From: an uncultured Bacteroidales bacterium
GTDB lineage: Bacteria > Bacteroidota > Bacteroidia > Bacteroidales > Bacteroidaceae
Direction: 5' to 3'
NCBI GenBank assembly: GCA_902775975.1
Contig: CACYOC010000003.1
Coordinates: 80,939-144,938 of the forward strand
DNA length: 64,000 nt
In this document: positions 7,001 through 17,277 of the stretch, one piece after another
Layout: the number at the start of each line of letters is the position of its first letter
Position numbering within the stretch: the stretch's first letter is position 1
Translations under genes and position numbers: made by a program
The notes under the pieces: generated by a model
The model's input: the letters and a program-made list of their open reading frames with translations, nothing else
What the model was told of the DNA's origin: nothing
Databases searched by the model: none

Positions 7001-9766
7001 ATGGATAAACTATTCCTTTTAGATGCCTACGCACTGATTTATCGGTCGTATTACGCCTTTATCAAAAACCCTCGGATCAACTCCAAAGGACTGAACACCA
7101 GTGCCGTCATGGGATTCATGAATACCCTTCAGGAAGTGCTCACCAAAGAGAAACCGACACACCTCGGTGTAGCTTTTGACCCTCATGGTCCCACGTTCCG
7201 CAGTGAAGCCTACCCAGCGTATAAAGCTCAGCGTGAGGCAACACCTGAAGACATCCGTCAGTCAGTACCTATCATCAAGGATATTCTCAAAGCTTACCGC
7301 ATCCCCATTTTGCAGGTCGATGGCTACGAAGCCGATGATGTCATCGGAACATTAGCCACTCAAGCAGGAGAGCAAGGCATTGAGACCTATATGCTGACAC
7401 CTGATAAGGACTATGGTCAGCTGGTGCGCAGCAATGTGTTTATCTTCCGTCCTCGTCATGGTGGTGGTTATGAAACCATGGGGCCAGAGGAAGTGAAACA
7501 AAAATATTCCATTCCATCGACTGAAGCCGTTATTGACTTATTGGCGCTGATGGGCGACTCCGCCGATAACTTCCCCGGCTGTCCAGGAGTCGGTGAAAAG
7601 ACTGCCGTAAAACTCATCAACGAGTTCGGAAGCATAGAAAACATGCTGCAACATACCGATGAAATCAAGGGTTCTCTACGCACTAAGGTGGAAACACACA
7701 TTGAAGACATCCGCATGTCTAAGTTTCTTGCTACCATCAAGACCGATGTGCCCATCTCTCTCCACCTCGACGAACTCAAGATGAAAGAACCCGACGAAGC
7801 ACAGCTCGGCAAACTGTTGGAAGAATTAGAACTGAAGAGCTTGGCAAGTAAGATTCTTAAAAAAACCGAAAAAGTATCAAAACCTGCAAACGGACAACTC
7901 GATCTCTTTGCAGAATTTGCCGACGAACGGTCAGAAAGTCCAAAATTCTCGAGTTTTGAGACGTTAAAAACCACGCCTCACAAATATCATCTTATTGAAA
8001 ATGAAGAGGATATGCGGAAACTTTGTGACTTTTTCAGGACAAAAGATTTTCTCGTTTTAGACACAGAGACCACCAGCACCTCTGCTATCGATGCAGAATT
8101 GGTGGGTTTGAGCTTCGCTGTCGAGGAACATGAAGCCTATTACATCCCTATCCCACCCCAACGCGAGGACGCTCAGCGCATCGTTGAAATTTTTCGCACC
8201 GTGTATGAAGAGGAGCGCGTGATGAAGGTGGGACAGAATTTGAAGTACGACCTCGAGGTGTTGCATAACTATGGCATTGAACTGAAGGGACCCATGTGGG
8301 ATACGATGATTGCTCACTACCTCATTCAACCCGAGTTACGCCACAATATGGACTATATGGCAGAAATCTATCTGAATTACAAGACCATCCATATTGATGA
8401 GTTGATAGGACCTCGAGGTAAGCAGCAGCGTTCCATGAGGGAGCTTTCCCCTCAGGAAGTATATGAATATGCCTGTGAGGATGCTGACATCACGTTGCAG
8501 CTAAAAAACAAGTTAGAGGAAGAACTGAAGAAGCATGAGTGCGAACAGCTATTCTACGAGATAGAGATGCCTCTGATGCCTGTTTTGGCAGCGATGGAGA
8601 TGAATGGAGTATGCATCGATACCGATTCGCTGGCAGAGACCTCCAAGCAGTTCACCCAGCGCATGAACGACATCGAACAGCACATCTATGAATTGGCTGG
8701 CGAACCCTTCAACATCGCCTCACCCAAGCAAGTTGGAGACATCCTTTTCGAGAAGCTAAGGATAGTGGAGAAGGCCAAGAAAACCAAGACCGGTCAGTAT
8801 GTGACCTCTGAAGAGGTACTGCAACAGCTGCGCCACAAACACGAAATCGTAGGACTCATCCTGGAGCATCGTGGGTTGAAGAAGCTGCTAGGCACCTATA
8901 TCGACAGTCTGCCGAAACTTATCAATCCCAAAACAGGGCATATCCATACTTCGTTCAACCAGACCATCACGGCTACGGGTCGTCTCTCCAGCAGCGATCC
9001 CAACTTGCAGAATATTCCTATCCGTGGTGAAGATGGCAAGGAGATTCGCAAAGCCTTTGTACCAGAACCCGGCTGTCTGTTCTTCTCTGCCGACTATAGT
9101 CAGATAGAGTTACGCGTCATGGCGCACCTGTCGCAAGACACCAATATGATACAGGTGTTCCGTGAAGGTAAAGACCTCCATGCCGCTACTGCAGCTAACA
9201 TTTATAAAAAGGATATTGCGGATGTTACCCGCGACGAACGCACTAAGTCCAAGCGTGCTAATTTCGGTATCATCTATGGTATTACCGTTTTCGGTTTGGC
9301 AGAGCGATTAGATATCTCCCGCGACGAGGCCAAGATGCTGATTGACGGTTATTTCGCCACCTTCCCACAGGTTCATGATTATATGGAAAAGTCAAAGGAA
9401 ATAGCTCGTAAGCAAGGGTACGTCACTACCCTATTCGGTCGCAGACGCTACCTGCCTGACATCAATAGTGCCAATGCCACGGTGCGCGGTTTTGCGGAAC
9501 GCAACGCCATCAATGCTCCTATTCAAGGTACTGCAGCAGATATCATCAAGGTAGCGATGATACGCATCTTCCAACGCTTCAAGAAAGAAGGCATCAAGAG
9601 TAAGATGATTCTCCAGGTACACGACGAATTAAACTTCAGCGTGCTGCCGGAAGAGAAAGAGCAAGTAGAACGTATTGTTATCGAGGAAATGCAGGGCGCT
9701 TTCCACATGGATGTTCCCCTGCTGGCAGACTCCGGCTTTGGAAAAAATTGGCTTGAGGCGCACTAA
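7001..9766 (+). CDS. polA: DNA polymerase I
   Basis: Repair and Okazaki-fragment-processing polymerase, 921 residues with three modules. The 5' nuclease (about 1-290) has DGYEADDVIGTLA and LMGDSADNFPGCPGVGEKTA. The 3'-5' exonuclease (about 325-515) keeps its acidic residues in LVLDTETTS, GQNLKYDLE and YACEDADITL, so proofreading is probably active. The polymerase module has SADYSQIELRVMAHLS, KRANFGIIYGITVFGLA and ILQVHDELNFSV. The ATG at 7001 gives the usual MDKLFLLDAYALIYRSYYA start. Complete and unremarkable. Confidence 0.97.
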   Translation: MDKLFLLDAYALIYRSYYAFIKNPRINSKGLNTSAVMGFMNTLQEVLTKEKPTHLGVAFDPHGPTFRSEAYPAYKAQREATPEDIRQSVPIIKDILKAYRIPILQVDGYEADDVIGTLATQAGEQGIETYMLTPDKDYGQLVRSNVFIFRPRHGGGYETMGPEEVKQKYSIPSTEAVIDLLALMGDSADNFPGCPGVGEKTAVKLINEFGSIENMLQHTDEIKGSLRTKVETHIEDIRMSKFLATIKTDVPISLHLDELKMKEPDEAQLGKLLEELELKSLASKILKKTEKVSKPANGQLDLFAEFADERSESPKFSSFETLKTTPHKYHLIENEEDMRKLCDFFRTKDFLVLDTETTSTSAIDAELVGLSFAVEEHEAYYIPIPPQREDAQRIVEIFRTVYEEERVMKVGQNLKYDLEVLHNYGIELKGPMWDTMIAHYLIQPELRHNMDYMAEIYLNYKTIHIDELIGPRGKQQRSMRELSPQEVYEYACEDADITLQLKNKLEEELKKHECEQLFYEIEMPLMPVLAAMEMNGVCIDTDSLAETSKQFTQRMNDIEQHIYELAGEPFNIASPKQVGDILFEKLRIVEKAKKTKTGQYVTSEEVLQQLRHKHEIVGLILEHRGLKKLLGTYIDSLPKLINPKTGHIHTSFNQTITATGRLSSSDPNLQNIPIRGEDGKEIRKAFVPEPGCLFFSADYSQIELRVMAHLSQDTNMIQVFREGKDLHAATAANIYKKDIADVTRDERTKSKRANFGIIYGITVFGLAERLDISRDEAKMLIDGYFATFPQVHDYMEKSKEIARKQGYVTTLFGRRRYLPDINSANATVRGFAERNAINAPIQGTAADIIKVAMIRIFQRFKKEGIKSKMILQVHDELNFSVLPEEKEQVERIVIEEMQGAFHMDVPLLADSGFGKNWLEAH

Positions 9767-9782
9767 TTTGAGAAATAATGCG

Positions 9783-9790
9783 TACCTTTG
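9783..9790 (+). promoter_or_regulatory. -7 box of ychF promoter
   Basis: TACCTTTG followed by CAGCC is a strong Bacteroidota -7 element, 28 bases before the ychF ATG. I see no matching TTTG at the usual distance upstream. Confidence 0.6.
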
Positions 9791-9818
9791 CAGCCAAAAT
9801 AAACGTTTATAAAAGAAA

Positions 9819-10919
9819 ATGTCATTAAAATGTGGTATAGTAGGACTGCCTAACGTCGGCAAGTCCACCTTATTTAACTGTCTGTCGAGTGCCAAGGCTC
9901 AGGCAGCAAATTTTCCTTTCTGTACGATAGAACCCAACGTTGGTGTTATCACCGTTCCTGACGAGCGCCTGACGAAACTCGCCGAACTGGTACACCCTGG
10001 ACGTATCGTTCCTGCGACCTGCGAGATTGTTGATATTGCCGGTCTGGTGAAAGGTGCGTCGAAGGGCGAAGGTCTGGGTAATAAGTTCCTCGGAAACATT
10101 CGCGAGACGGATGCTATTATCCATGTGTTGCGCTGTTTTGAGGACGAGAATATTACGCATGTCGATGGTACGATAGACCCTATCCGTGACAAAGAAATCA
10201 TCGATACCGAGTTGCAGCTGAAAGATTTAGAGACCATCGAGGGTCGTCTGGCTAAGACCGAAAAGGCCGCTGCTGCCGGCAACAAGGATGCCAAGGTAGA
10301 AGTCACGGTTCTGAAGGCTTATAAAGAGGTCTTGGAGCAAGGCAAGAACGCCCGTATCGTAGAGTTCGAGAGCAAGGACGAGCAAGACTGTGCCAAGAAC
10401 CTCTTCCTGTTGACTGCCAAGCCCGTGCTGTATGTTTGTAACGTCGGTGAGGCAGACGCCAAGTCGGGAAACACCTTCACACAGAAAGTCGAGGCCCTCG
10501 CTAAGGAAGAAGGTGCAGAGGCCATGATTATCGCTGCTAAGACCGAGGAGGATATTGCCGAACTGGAGTCGTACGAAGACAAACAGCTGTTCCTCGAGGA
10601 GCTTGGCTTAGAGGAGAGCGGCGTCAACCGCCTCATCAAGAAGGCATACGCCCTGCTGAATCTCGAGACCTTTATCACCGCCGGTGAGATGGAGGTGAAG
10701 GCATGGACCTACAAGAAAGGCTGGAAGGCTCCGCAGTGTGCTGGCGTCATCCATACCGACTTTGAGAAAGGCTTCATCCGTGCTGAGGTCATCAAATACG
10801 ACGACTACATCCATTACGGTTCTGAGGCCGCCGTTCGCGAAGCAGGTAAGATGGGCATTGAAGGTAAGGAATATGTGGTGCAGGATGGTGATATCATGCA
10901 CTTTAGGTTCAATGTTTAA
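9819..10919 (+). CDS. ychF: YchF/OLA1-type ATPase
   Basis: Conserved Obg-family P-loop NTPase with ATP preference, ribosome-associated and linked to redox stress responses. The 366 residues match the family length. The P-loop GLPNVGKST is at 8-16. The base-recognition motif is NVGE instead of the GTPase NKxD, as expected for YchF, within VLYVCNVGEAD. A C-terminal TGS-like domain ends in VQDGDIMHFRFNV. Repeats of the CCCATAAGA type start at the base after its stop codon. Confidence 0.96.
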   Translation: MSLKCGIVGLPNVGKSTLFNCLSSAKAQAANFPFCTIEPNVGVITVPDERLTKLAELVHPGRIVPATCEIVDIAGLVKGASKGEGLGNKFLGNIRETDAIIHVLRCFEDENITHVDGTIDPIRDKEIIDTELQLKDLETIEGRLAKTEKAAAAGNKDAKVEVTVLKAYKEVLEQGKNARIVEFESKDEQDCAKNLFLLTAKPVLYVCNVGEADAKSGNTFTQKVEALAKEEGAEAMIIAAKTEEDIAELESYEDKQLFLEELGLEESGVNRLIKKAYALLNLETFITAGEMEVKAWTYKKGWKAPQCAGVIHTDFEKGFIRAEVIKYDDYIHYGSEAAVREAGKMGIEGKEYVVQDGDIMHFRFNV

Positions 10920-10990
10920 CCCATAAAACCCATTAGGCCCATAAGACCCATAAGACCCATAAGACCTATAAGACCTATAAGACCCATAAG
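10920..10990 (+). repeat. CCCATAAGA tandem repeats, ychF-lgt gap
   Basis: About eight degenerate 9-base units (CCCATAAGA, CCCATTAGG, CCTATAAGA) fill the entire ychF-lgt gap, from the base after the ychF stop to 3 bases before the lgt ATG. The same family recurs at the other end of lgt. Confidence 0.9.
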
Positions 10991-10992
10991 AA

Positions 10993-11847
10993 ATGATAAC
11001 TCCGCTAAGCTATATTCTCTGGAACCCCAGTCTGACTATTGGTCCTTTCCGTTGGTACGGACTCTGCTGGATGGTTGGATTTGTCGTAGCCTACCTGTTA
11101 GTAAGAAAACAGTACCGTGAGCAGCACATCAAAGACGAGCTCTTTGAGCCCCTGTTTATCTACTGCTTTATAGGCATTCTGGTAGGTGCCCGATTAGGTC
11201 ATTGCCTGTTCTATGAACCCGACTATTTTCTGACCTCCGGCAAGGGAGTGGTAGAGATGTTCCTACCCATCCGCTTTTTGAGTGACGGTGGTGTGAAGTT
11301 TGTCGGTTACGAAGGACTGGCCTCACATGGTGGTACACTGGGACTTATCATCGCACTGTGGTTATATGTCCGCAAGACGCAGCTGAACATCTGGCAAGTA
11401 CTCGACAATATCGCCATTGCCACTGGTTCTATGGCGTGTTTTATTCGCATCGGAAATCTCATGAATAGTGAGATTATCGGTAAGGTGACGGATGTGCCCT
11501 GGGCGTTTATCTTCGAGCGTGTAGATATGCAGCCCCGTCATCCTGGACAGCTGTACGAAGCGATAGCCTATGCCCTACTCTTCTGCATCATGTGGTGGAT
11601 CTACCGTCGGGAAATGGCTGCCACCCAACACCCAACACCTAACACCCACCACCCCAAGATAGGCACCGGTTGGTATTTCGGCTTCTGCTTGACGTATATC
11701 TTTACCTTCCGTTTCTTCATAGAATACACCAAAGAGGTGCAGGAAGCCTTTGAAGAAGGCATGCTTTTCGACATGGGACAACTGCTCAGCATTCCGTTTG
11801 TGGCAGTAGGTCTCTATTGTATGATAAGAGCCCATAAAACCCATTAG
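10993..11847 (+). CDS. lgt: prolipoprotein diacylglyceryl transferase
   Basis: Inner-membrane enzyme that moves a diacylglyceryl group from phosphatidylglycerol to the lipobox cysteine of prolipoproteins. The 284-residue protein has about seven membrane segments. Family motifs are [19 protein letters not shown] and [12 protein letters not shown], with RHPGQLYEA following. Two repeat families intrude: ACACCCA heptamers at 11621-11655 encode [11 protein letters not shown] (about 211-221), probably in a loop between membrane segments, and the C-terminus AHKTH plus the stop codon come from CCCATAAAA repeats. The core motifs are undisturbed, so the enzyme is expected to work. Confidence 0.95.
   Translation: MITPLSYILWNPSLTIGPFRWYGLCWMVGFVVAYLLVRKQYREQHIKDELFEPLFIYCFIGILVGARLGHCLFYEPDYFLTSGKGVVEMFLPIRFLSDGGVKFVGYEGLASHGGTLGLIIALWLYVRKTQLNIWQVLDNIAIATGSMACFIRIGNLMNSEIIGKVTDVPWAFIFERVDMQPRHPGQLYEAIAYALLFCIMWWIYRREMAATQHPTPNTHHPKIGTGWYFGFCLTYIFTFRFFIEYTKEVQEAFEEGMLFDMGQLLSIPFVAVGLYCMIRAHKTH
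11621..11655 (+). repeat. ACACCCA heptamer repeats inside lgt
   Basis: Tandem CACCCAA/CACCTAA units in frame within lgt, encoding [11 protein letters not shown]. The same DNA family is found in leuS, murF (twice), folP, before mutS and at the patB 3' end. Confidence 0.9.
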
Positions 11848-11875
11848 GCCCATTAGGCCCATAAGACCCATAAGA
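11829..11875 (+). repeat. CCCATAAGA tandem repeats at the lgt 3' end
   Basis: Units CCCATAAAA, CCCATTAGG (twice) and CCCATAAGA run from the last codons of lgt into the gap; the lgt TAG stop lies inside a CCCATTAGG unit. Same family and orientation as 10920-10990. Confidence 0.88.
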
Positions 11876-11911
11876 AAAAAAATCGCCTCACTTTCCGGAG
11901 ACGATTTTTTT
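11874..11911. terminator. bidirectional terminator between lgt and mutS
   Basis: A-tract, ATCG, a short GC-rich arm CCTC, loop, GGAG, CGAT, T-tract. The hairpin with A and T runs on opposite sides can end transcription from both convergent genes. It overlaps the last codons of mutS (stop at 11888). Confidence 0.7.
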
Positions 11912-14620
11912 GATTTCATTCAGTTTGTTCAGCGCTTCCAACGGCGTCAGATTGTTGACATCCAGCCCTAATATCTCGTCACGCACTTGACAGAGCACCG
12001 GGTCATCGAGCTGGAAGAAGCTGAGTTGCATGCCTTCCCTACTCTGTGCTATCTCCGTAGTAGGCTTGCTGACGCGCCCCTTCTCGCCTTTGGCATTTCC
12101 CACCTGTGAAGACTCCATCTCCAACTGTTTCAAGATGACATTGGCGCGCTTAACGATACTCTTTGGCATACCGGCAATCTCTGCGACATGGATACCAAAG
12201 GAGTGCTCACTCCCACCCTTCTCCAGCTTACGGAGGAAGATAACCTTGCCATCGACCTCCTTGACCGAGACGTTATAGTTCTTGATGCGCTGGAAGTTCT
12301 TCTCCATCTCGTTCAGCTCGTGGTAGTGCGTGGCAAACAGCGTGCGAGCCTGCGCCTTCGGGTGTTCATGGAGATATTCAACAATCGCCCAGGCAATAGA
12401 GATGCCGTCGTATGTGGAAGTGCCGCGACCCAGTTCGTCGAAGAGTACCAGCGACTGCGGTGTGACATTGTTCAGGATGTTAGAAGCCTCGGTCATTTCC
12501 ACCATGAAAGTCGATTCACCGGTAGAAATGCTGTCGCTGGCTCCCACACGTGTGAATATTTTATCTACTAAGCCTATTTTCGCGCTCTCTGCGGGCACGA
12601 AGCTTCCTATCTGGGCCAAGAGTACTATCAGTGCCGTTTGACGCAGCAGCGCGGATTTACCGGCCATATTCGGACCCGTAATAATAATTATCTGTTGGCG
12701 CTCCCTATCCAGTAGGATGTCGTTAGGCACATATCGCTCGCCTACCGGCAGCTGCGTCTCGATGACAGGATGGCGTCCCTGATGAATATCGATAACCGCC
12801 TCTGTCGTTATCTGAGGCCGCATATAATGATGCTCTTCGGCTGTCTTGGCGGCGCTAAGCAGACAGTCCAGATAAGCTATCATATTCGCGTTCTGCTGAA
12901 TCTGCGAGATATATTCCTGAGCAGCCGCTATCAGTTCGTTGAAGAGGCGCTGCTCCAAGGACAGAATCTTATCCTCTGCACCCAGAATCTTCTCTTCATA
13001 TTCTTTCAGCTCCTGGGTGATGTAGCGCTCGGCATTAGCCAGCGTCTGCTTGCGCACCCACTCCTGCGGCACCTTGTCCTTATATGTATTGCGCACCTCA
13101 AGGTAATAGCCAAAAACGTTGTTATAACCTATCTTCAGCGACTGTATGCCCGTCAGCTGGGCTTCGCGCTCCTGGATTTGCAGCAGGTAGTCTTTGCCGC
13201 TATAGGCGATGTGGCGCAGTTCGTCGAGTTCGCTGTTGACGCCGTCGCGGATGATGCCGCCTTTGGCGACGAGCTGCGGTGGGTCGTTCTGTATTTCGCG
13301 GTCTATGCGGTCGCGGAGGGCTTCGCAAAGGGACAGGTGCTCGCTGACACGGCGCAAGGAAGCGGGAACCTCGGCGGGTGAACCGCCGAGCGCAGTGCCG
13401 GAGGCAGCGGAAGCAGTGCCAGCGGAAGCTTCGGAGGCAGCGGAAACGGGTGAACCGCCGAGCGCAGTAAAGGCGCCCTTGATGGTTGCGATGGCCTGCA
13501 GGGCGCGCTTCATCTGCACCATTTCGCGGGGCGAGACACGACCGGTAGCCACCTTGGAAACGATGCGCTCCAAGTCGCCTATCTGCTGCAGTTGTTCGTC
13601 GATGACCTCGCGGAAGGCGGGGTTGCGGAAGAAGTAATCTACGACGTCGAGGCGTTCGTTGATGGGTTTCTCGTCCTTCAGCGGGAATACCAGCCAGCGG
13701 CGTAGCAGACGACTACCCATCGGCGAAACCGTACGGTCTATCACGTCGAGCAGCGACGTACCTCCTTCCTGCATGGTGCTGACGAGTTCCAAGGAGCGAA
13801 TGGTGAACTTGTCCAAGCGGACATACTTCTCTTCCTCTATCCTGCTCAGTGTCGTCAGGTGGGCAATCTGTGAGTGGAGTGTCTGCTCCAGATATTGCAG
13901 GATAGCTCCTGCGGCAACGATTCCGCTATGCAGATGGTCAACGCCGAAGCCTTTCAGCGACTTCACCTGGAAGTGTTTGTAGAGCTTCTGCTGTGCGGTC
14001 TGTTCGGTAAATACCCAGTCATCCAGCTCAAAGGTACAGAGTCGTGTACCGAAATAGCGCTCAAAGTCATGGCGGCATTCGCGGTTGTAGAGCACCTCCT
14101 TCGGTTGGAACGAGCCAATCAGCTTTTCCACATAGTCGTAGGTACCCTCGCCCACAAGGAATTCGCCGGTAGAGATATCCAGGAAGCTGACTCCGCAAGC
14201 CGTTTTTCCGAAATGCACGGCAGCGAGGAAGTTGTTCTCCTTGTAGTTCAACACATTGTCCTGCATCGCCACGCCAGGAGTCACCAGTTCGGTGATGCCT
14301 CGCTTCACAAGTTTCTTGGTCAGTTTCGGGTCTTCCAGCTGGTCACAGATGGCGACACGTTTGCCGGCACGAATCAGTTTGGGAAGATAGGTGTCTAAGG
14401 CGTGATGAGGAAATCCTGCCATCTCGTCGCCCTTGTTATAGCCATTGTTACGATGGGTGAGGGTAATGCCCAGAATTTGTGAGGCAATGACGGCATCGTC
14501 GCAATACGTCTCGTAGAAGTCGCCACAGCGAAACAGCAGCAGCGCCTCCGGGTGTTTCGCCTTGAGGTCGAAGAACTGCTTCATCATGGGGGTTAACTCT
14601 TTGCCGTCTTTCTGTGCCAT
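11888..14620 (-). CDS. mutS: MutS, mismatch-recognition ATPase
   Basis: Binds mispairs and starts mismatch repair. I choose the ATG at 14620 (910 residues, [16 protein letters not shown]); a longer frame to 14683 would add 21 residues made largely of ACACCCA repeat and would overlap the upstream gene. The mismatch-wedge FYE sits in FRCGDFYET. The ATPase has [13 protein letters not shown] (Walker A), the [11 protein letters not shown] signature and [12 protein letters not shown] (Walker B). An unusual Ala/Ser/Gly-rich stretch at about residues 384-418 comes from a repeat carrying two exact 21-base copies, placed in the lever region outside the catalytic core. The 3' end overlaps a terminator. 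Confidence 0.96.
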   Translation of the reverse strand: MAQKDGKELTPMMKQFFDLKAKHPEALLLFRCGDFYETYCDDAVIASQILGITLTHRNNGYNKGDEMAGFPHHALDTYLPKLIRAGKRVAICDQLEDPKLTKKLVKRGITELVTPGVAMQDNVLNYKENNFLAAVHFGKTACGVSFLDISTGEFLVGEGTYDYVEKLIGSFQPKEVLYNRECRHDFERYFGTRLCTFELDDWVFTEQTAQQKLYKHFQVKSLKGFGVDHLHSGIVAAGAILQYLEQTLHSQIAHLTTLSRIEEEKYVRLDKFTIRSLELVSTMQEGGTSLLDVIDRTVSPMGSRLLRRWLVFPLKDEKPINERLDVVDYFFRNPAFREVIDEQLQQIGDLERIVSKVATGRVSPREMVQMKRALQAIATIKGAFTALGGSPVSAASEASAGTASAASGTALGGSPAEVPASLRRVSEHLSLCEALRDRIDREIQNDPPQLVAKGGIIRDGVNSELDELRHIAYSGKDYLLQIQEREAQLTGIQSLKIGYNNVFGYYLEVRNTYKDKVPQEWVRKQTLANAERYITQELKEYEEKILGAEDKILSLEQRLFNELIAAAQEYISQIQQNANMIAYLDCLLSAAKTAEEHHYMRPQITTEAVIDIHQGRHPVIETQLPVGERYVPNDILLDRERQQIIIITGPNMAGKSALLRQTALIVLLAQIGSFVPAESAKIGLVDKIFTRVGASDSISTGESTFMVEMTEASNILNNVTPQSLVLFDELGRGTSTYDGISIAWAIVEYLHEHPKAQARTLFATHYHELNEMEKNFQRIKNYNVSVKEVDGKVIFLRKLEKGGSEHSFGIHVAEIAGMPKSIVKRANVILKQLEMESSQVGNAKGEKGRVSKPTTEIAQSREGMQLSFFQLDDPVLCQVRDEILGLDVNNLTPLEALNKLNEIKKIVSGK
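13376..13468 (-). repeat. GGCGGTTC-family repeat inside mutS
   Basis: Two identical 21-base copies (13376-13396 and 13448-13468) containing GAACCGCCGAGCGC bracket a stretch of GGCAGCGGAAGC-like units, all in frame in mutS. On the coding strand the core reads GCGCTCGGCGGTTC, the same 14 bases found in the patB-like gene at 48674-48687. Confidence 0.85.
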
Positions 14621-14624
14621 GGGA

Positions 14625-14652
14625 TTTTGGGTGTTAGGTGTTGGGTGATGGT
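14625..14652 (-). repeat. ACACCCA heptamer repeats between endonuclease gene and mutS
   Basis: On the - strand CCATCACCCAACACCTAACA-type units start at the last base of the endonuclease TAA and run to 5 bases before the mutS ATG at 14620. Confidence 0.88.
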
Positions 14653-15686
14653 TATTTGTTAAAGAATTTCCTGCCGTTGACAATGACGATGCCCTTATAC
14701 GACTTGTCCACCACCTGTCCAGAGGTGTTATACATCACGCCATCATTGTAGCGGTGTTCCGTCTTAACGGTCATGATGGCAGTAGGCTGCTGATAGTTAT
14801 CGTAGCTGAATGCCACGTCCTTCATAGAGCCCCAGATGTATTCTTCCAGTCCTGGATAATCGATGAATGGGTTGCGGTTCTTCTGAATCTTCGCCACCTC
14901 TTCGTTGCGAGGGGTTTCCTTAACGATAGGCTGGTCAACAGGGTCGTTCTGCGCCCACTTCATGAGCATATTCAGCTGCCAAGTAGTAAATGCAGGATAC
15001 TTGCTACCGTCCAGTGTAACACCAAGGGCACCGTTATTCCATGAAGTCACCTCATTCTCATAGCATGTTACCATATAGAAATATGTACGAGCAAAGTCGC
15101 CCTTGTAGATGTCATTAGGCTCAAAGCAATTGACAGCACCAGAACCGGATAAGGTACATTTACCTATCTTGCTGAACCCACCATTAGACTTATAGTTCTC
15201 GCCATTGTTCTCGCCATAGGGTAGGCTGGAACGCTTATTGTTTACTAACTTATCAGTAGGGTAAACATGGAATAAATCTGTATTCATTGGAGCAACTGCA
15301 CCTCCGAACCACTCTCTAGGGAACGAATGCTCACGATTATATTTGTCGCCCTCTGTTGAGCCACCAGAACCAGAATCTTGGTCAGGAGCACCAAAAGTGA
15401 AATCAGAAATACTAGAATACATATCCCAAACCTTTGTCGGATCATTAGGTTTTGCATCTGTCTTTGGATATGCGTTCCACAGGCCAGGGGAATACGATAC
15501 TACATTATCATTCAGATTGGCTCTAATTATTGTGCACAGGGCCGTTTTCAGTTCTGCGCCTTTCTTGCCGTCAGCGGCAGCATAGTAATCGGGGAAGGTA
15601 GGGGTGTTGTTCTGAGCAAATGCGTTCACGGTTAGCGCGAGCAGCGCCAACAGTGTCGTGAGTAAATGTGTTCGTTTCATAAGCAT
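14652..15686 (-). CDS. secreted endonuclease I family protein with C-terminal sorting-like tail
   Basis: A 344-residue exported nuclease. The N-terminus has a clear signal peptide ([19 protein letters not shown], cut about residue 24). The endonuclease I core is recognisable from [33 protein letters not shown] and SLPYGE, with the catalytic histidine expected in REHSF. The C-terminus ends [15 protein letters not shown] then VNGRKFFNK, the tail type shared with other secreted proteins here and suggestive of type IX sorting. ATGs at 15686 and 15680 are both possible. Its role is probably degradation of external DNA. A consensus promoter lies at 15742-15772. Confidence 0.85.
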   Translation of the reverse strand: MLMKRTHLLTTLLALLALTVNAFAQNNTPTFPDYYAAADGKKGAELKTALCTIIRANLNDNVVSYSPGLWNAYPKTDAKPNDPTKVWDMYSSISDFTFGAPDQDSGSGGSTEGDKYNREHSFPREWFGGAVAPMNTDLFHVYPTDKLVNNKRSSLPYGENNGENYKSNGGFSKIGKCTLSGSGAVNCFEPNDIYKGDFARTYFYMVTCYENEVTSWNNGALGVTLDGSKYPAFTTWQLNMLMKWAQNDPVDQPIVKETPRNEEVAKIQKNRNPFIDYPGLEEYIWGSMKDVAFSYDNYQQPTAIMTVKTEHRYNDGVMYNTSGQVVDKSYKGIVIVNGRKFFNK

Positions 15687-15741
15687 TGATTTTAGTTACG
15701 TATTAGTATCGTATATCATCTTTTTCGTTGCTATTACCTTG

Positions 15742-15772
15742 CAAAGGTAAGCATTTTATTTTGATACACAAA
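15742..15772 (-). promoter_or_regulatory. promoter of endonuclease gene
   Basis: On the - strand TTTG (15769-15772), a 19-base spacer, TACCTTTG (15742-15749): full Bacteroidota consensus, about 55 bases before the start codon. Confidence 0.8.
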
Positions 15773-15784
15773 ATATTTAAGTCA

Positions 15785-15819
15785 AAAAGAGCGAAACCCG
15801 TTGGAGGCTTCGCTCTTTC
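15785..15819 (-). terminator. terminator after the DUF6359-type gene
   Basis: AAAGAGCGAA and TTCGCTCTTT form a 10-bp stem with A and T runs, 20 bases past the stop of the upstream - strand gene and before the endonuclease promoter. Confidence 0.8.
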
Positions 15820-15838
15820 TTATTGGTTGTGTGATGGA

Positions 15839-17080
15839 TTACTTAAGCACCACCTTCTTGCCGTTCATGATGACGAGGCCCTTGTAGCCCTTGTTCACCA
15901 GCTGGCCAGCGGCGTTGTACATCTTGCCGTCGAACTTGGCGTTAGCCTTGACGGAAGCGATGCCAGAAATACCGTCGAGTTCGTAATCAGAGGTATTCTT
16001 AACGCCCATGTTGCCAAAGTACTTTGTGATGTCACCTTTAATCTTCAACTCCTTGCCAATATTAGTGGCATTGTCCACAACATTCAAAGCACTTTTATTT
16101 GCATCAACCAACTGAACTGGAACAATGTTTGCAAACGTTGTTTCACCAACAGCAGCAGCCATTGCAACGTTAGACGTTACGGAAGGTGTTTCCTCTACAG
16201 CGTTATTTTTAATGCTGCCCACAATAATACCTTTTACCCACTTGTCTGTTGCCTCGTAATCACTTGGAAGGCTTAACATATCTGCAACAGTAAAAGGATT
16301 GTTCTCAGAACCGTCACCGGTTGTCTTCACAAAGTCCATGCTTACTACAGAACTCATAGCGCCGCCTTTAGAAGCCACAGCCTTTACTGTGCAAGAGTTT
16401 TCGATGGTGAAGGGAGCTGTATAGGCAAGACTGTTTGTAGTAGGCTCAACACCGTCGGTCGTGTAGTAAATAGCGGCTCCCTCGTCGGCTGTGATGGTTA
16501 CCTGAGTGCTACCGCAGAACACATCGCTACCAGAAATCTCAGGAGCAGCAACACCAGAAGACTTGTATATCTTAATCTGAGTGATTTGAGTGTTGTGTGC
16601 ACTGGTCACCTTCAGCGTATAAACATTTCCGGCAGCCTGGTAATCTTTTTTAATCATGTAGGTGTTAGTACCCGTTGCACCAGCTGTTTCTGTACTTGCA
16701 GCATTCTCACCGACAAAGATGTTCTGCTTAACAGCACTACTGGCACCAGCTCGACCCACCACTTCAATCTTATCTACATCGAAAGAGAAGGCAGGAAGGG
16801 TGAGGTAAGCACCATTCTTACCCAAAATAAGGTAGTGACCTACAACTTCTTGCGCTTCTGTGATGTTATTCCAAGCAAAACCTTCACTTTTACCTGAAGT
16901 ACCTGCTATCTTAATGGTATAACCACCATAAGTGTAGGAAGTCTCAGCGACTGTTTTGGTTGTAGGAAGACCCCAGTTGTTCTCCATCGTGTTGAAGTCA
17001 AAGGTAACCTCTTGCGCAGAAGCATTCATACCTACCATTGCCAGAGCGGCAACGAAGAAATAGCGTAAATTTTTCTTCAT
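15839..17080 (-). CDS. secreted protein with chitobiase-type C domain, DUF6359-like region and C-terminal tail
   Basis: A 413-residue exported protein of unknown role. The signal peptide is YFFVAALAMVGMNASAQ. A chitobiase/hexosaminidase C-terminal-like repeat reads IYYTTDGVEPTTNSLAYT then TVKAVASKGG (about 204-240). It is followed by a stretch starting GSENNPFTVADML with WVKGIIVGSI that resembles DUF6359 (about 255-370). The end, MYNAAGQLVNKGYKG and MNGKKVVLK, is the sorting-like tail seen in its neighbour. No catalytic residues are recognisable, so binding or adhesion at the cell surface is a guess. It has its own consensus promoter and terminator. Confidence 0.75.
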   Translation of the reverse strand: MKKNLRYFFVAALAMVGMNASAQEVTFDFNTMENNWGLPTTKTVAETSYTYGGYTIKIAGTSGKSEGFAWNNITEAQEVVGHYLILGKNGAYLTLPAFSFDVDKIEVVGRAGASSAVKQNIFVGENAASTETAGATGTNTYMIKKDYQAAGNVYTLKVTSAHNTQITQIKIYKSSGVAAPEISGSDVFCGSTQVTITADEGAAIYYTTDGVEPTTNSLAYTAPFTIENSCTVKAVASKGGAMSSVVSMDFVKTTGDGSENNPFTVADMLSLPSDYEATDKWVKGIIVGSIKNNAVEETPSVTSNVAMAAAVGETTFANIVPVQLVDANKSALNVVDNATNIGKELKIKGDITKYFGNMGVKNTSDYELDGISGIASVKANAKFDGKMYNAAGQLVNKGYKGLVIMNGKKVVLK

Positions 17081-17121
17081 AATTTTTTATGTTTTAAAGG
17101 GTTAATAATGTTTTTCGGTTG

Positions 17122-17153
17122 CAAAGGTAAGGAATATTTTTGAGAATTGCAAA
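17122..17153 (-). promoter_or_regulatory. promoter of the DUF6359-type gene
   Basis: On the - strand TTTG (17150-17153), a 20-base spacer, TACCTTTG (17122-17129). Confidence 0.8.
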
Positions 17154-17184
17154 TTTTTGGTAGAATATATTTTTAAGATTTTCC

Positions 17185-17216
17185 TTTGGCAGTGTGAAGA
17201 ATTCTTCGTAACTTTG
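17185..17216 (+). promoter_or_regulatory. leuS promoter
   Basis: TTTG (17185-17188), a 20-base spacer, TAACTTTG (17209-17216): exact consensus, about 60 bases before the leuS ATG. Confidence 0.85.
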
Positions 17217-17277
17217 CAGCCTATTGCGTACTGTAACGCAAAAGAGAACGGAATATAAACAAAAAAACGAAATACTT

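Noticed and set aside
12770-14398. Several open frames opposite mutS
   Set aside because: They overlap a complete mutS and show no family motifs or promoters.
14621-14683. Longer N-terminus of MutS starting at 14683
   Set aside because: It would be written in ACACCCA repeat and overlap the endonuclease gene; the ATG at 14620 gives the usual MutS start.
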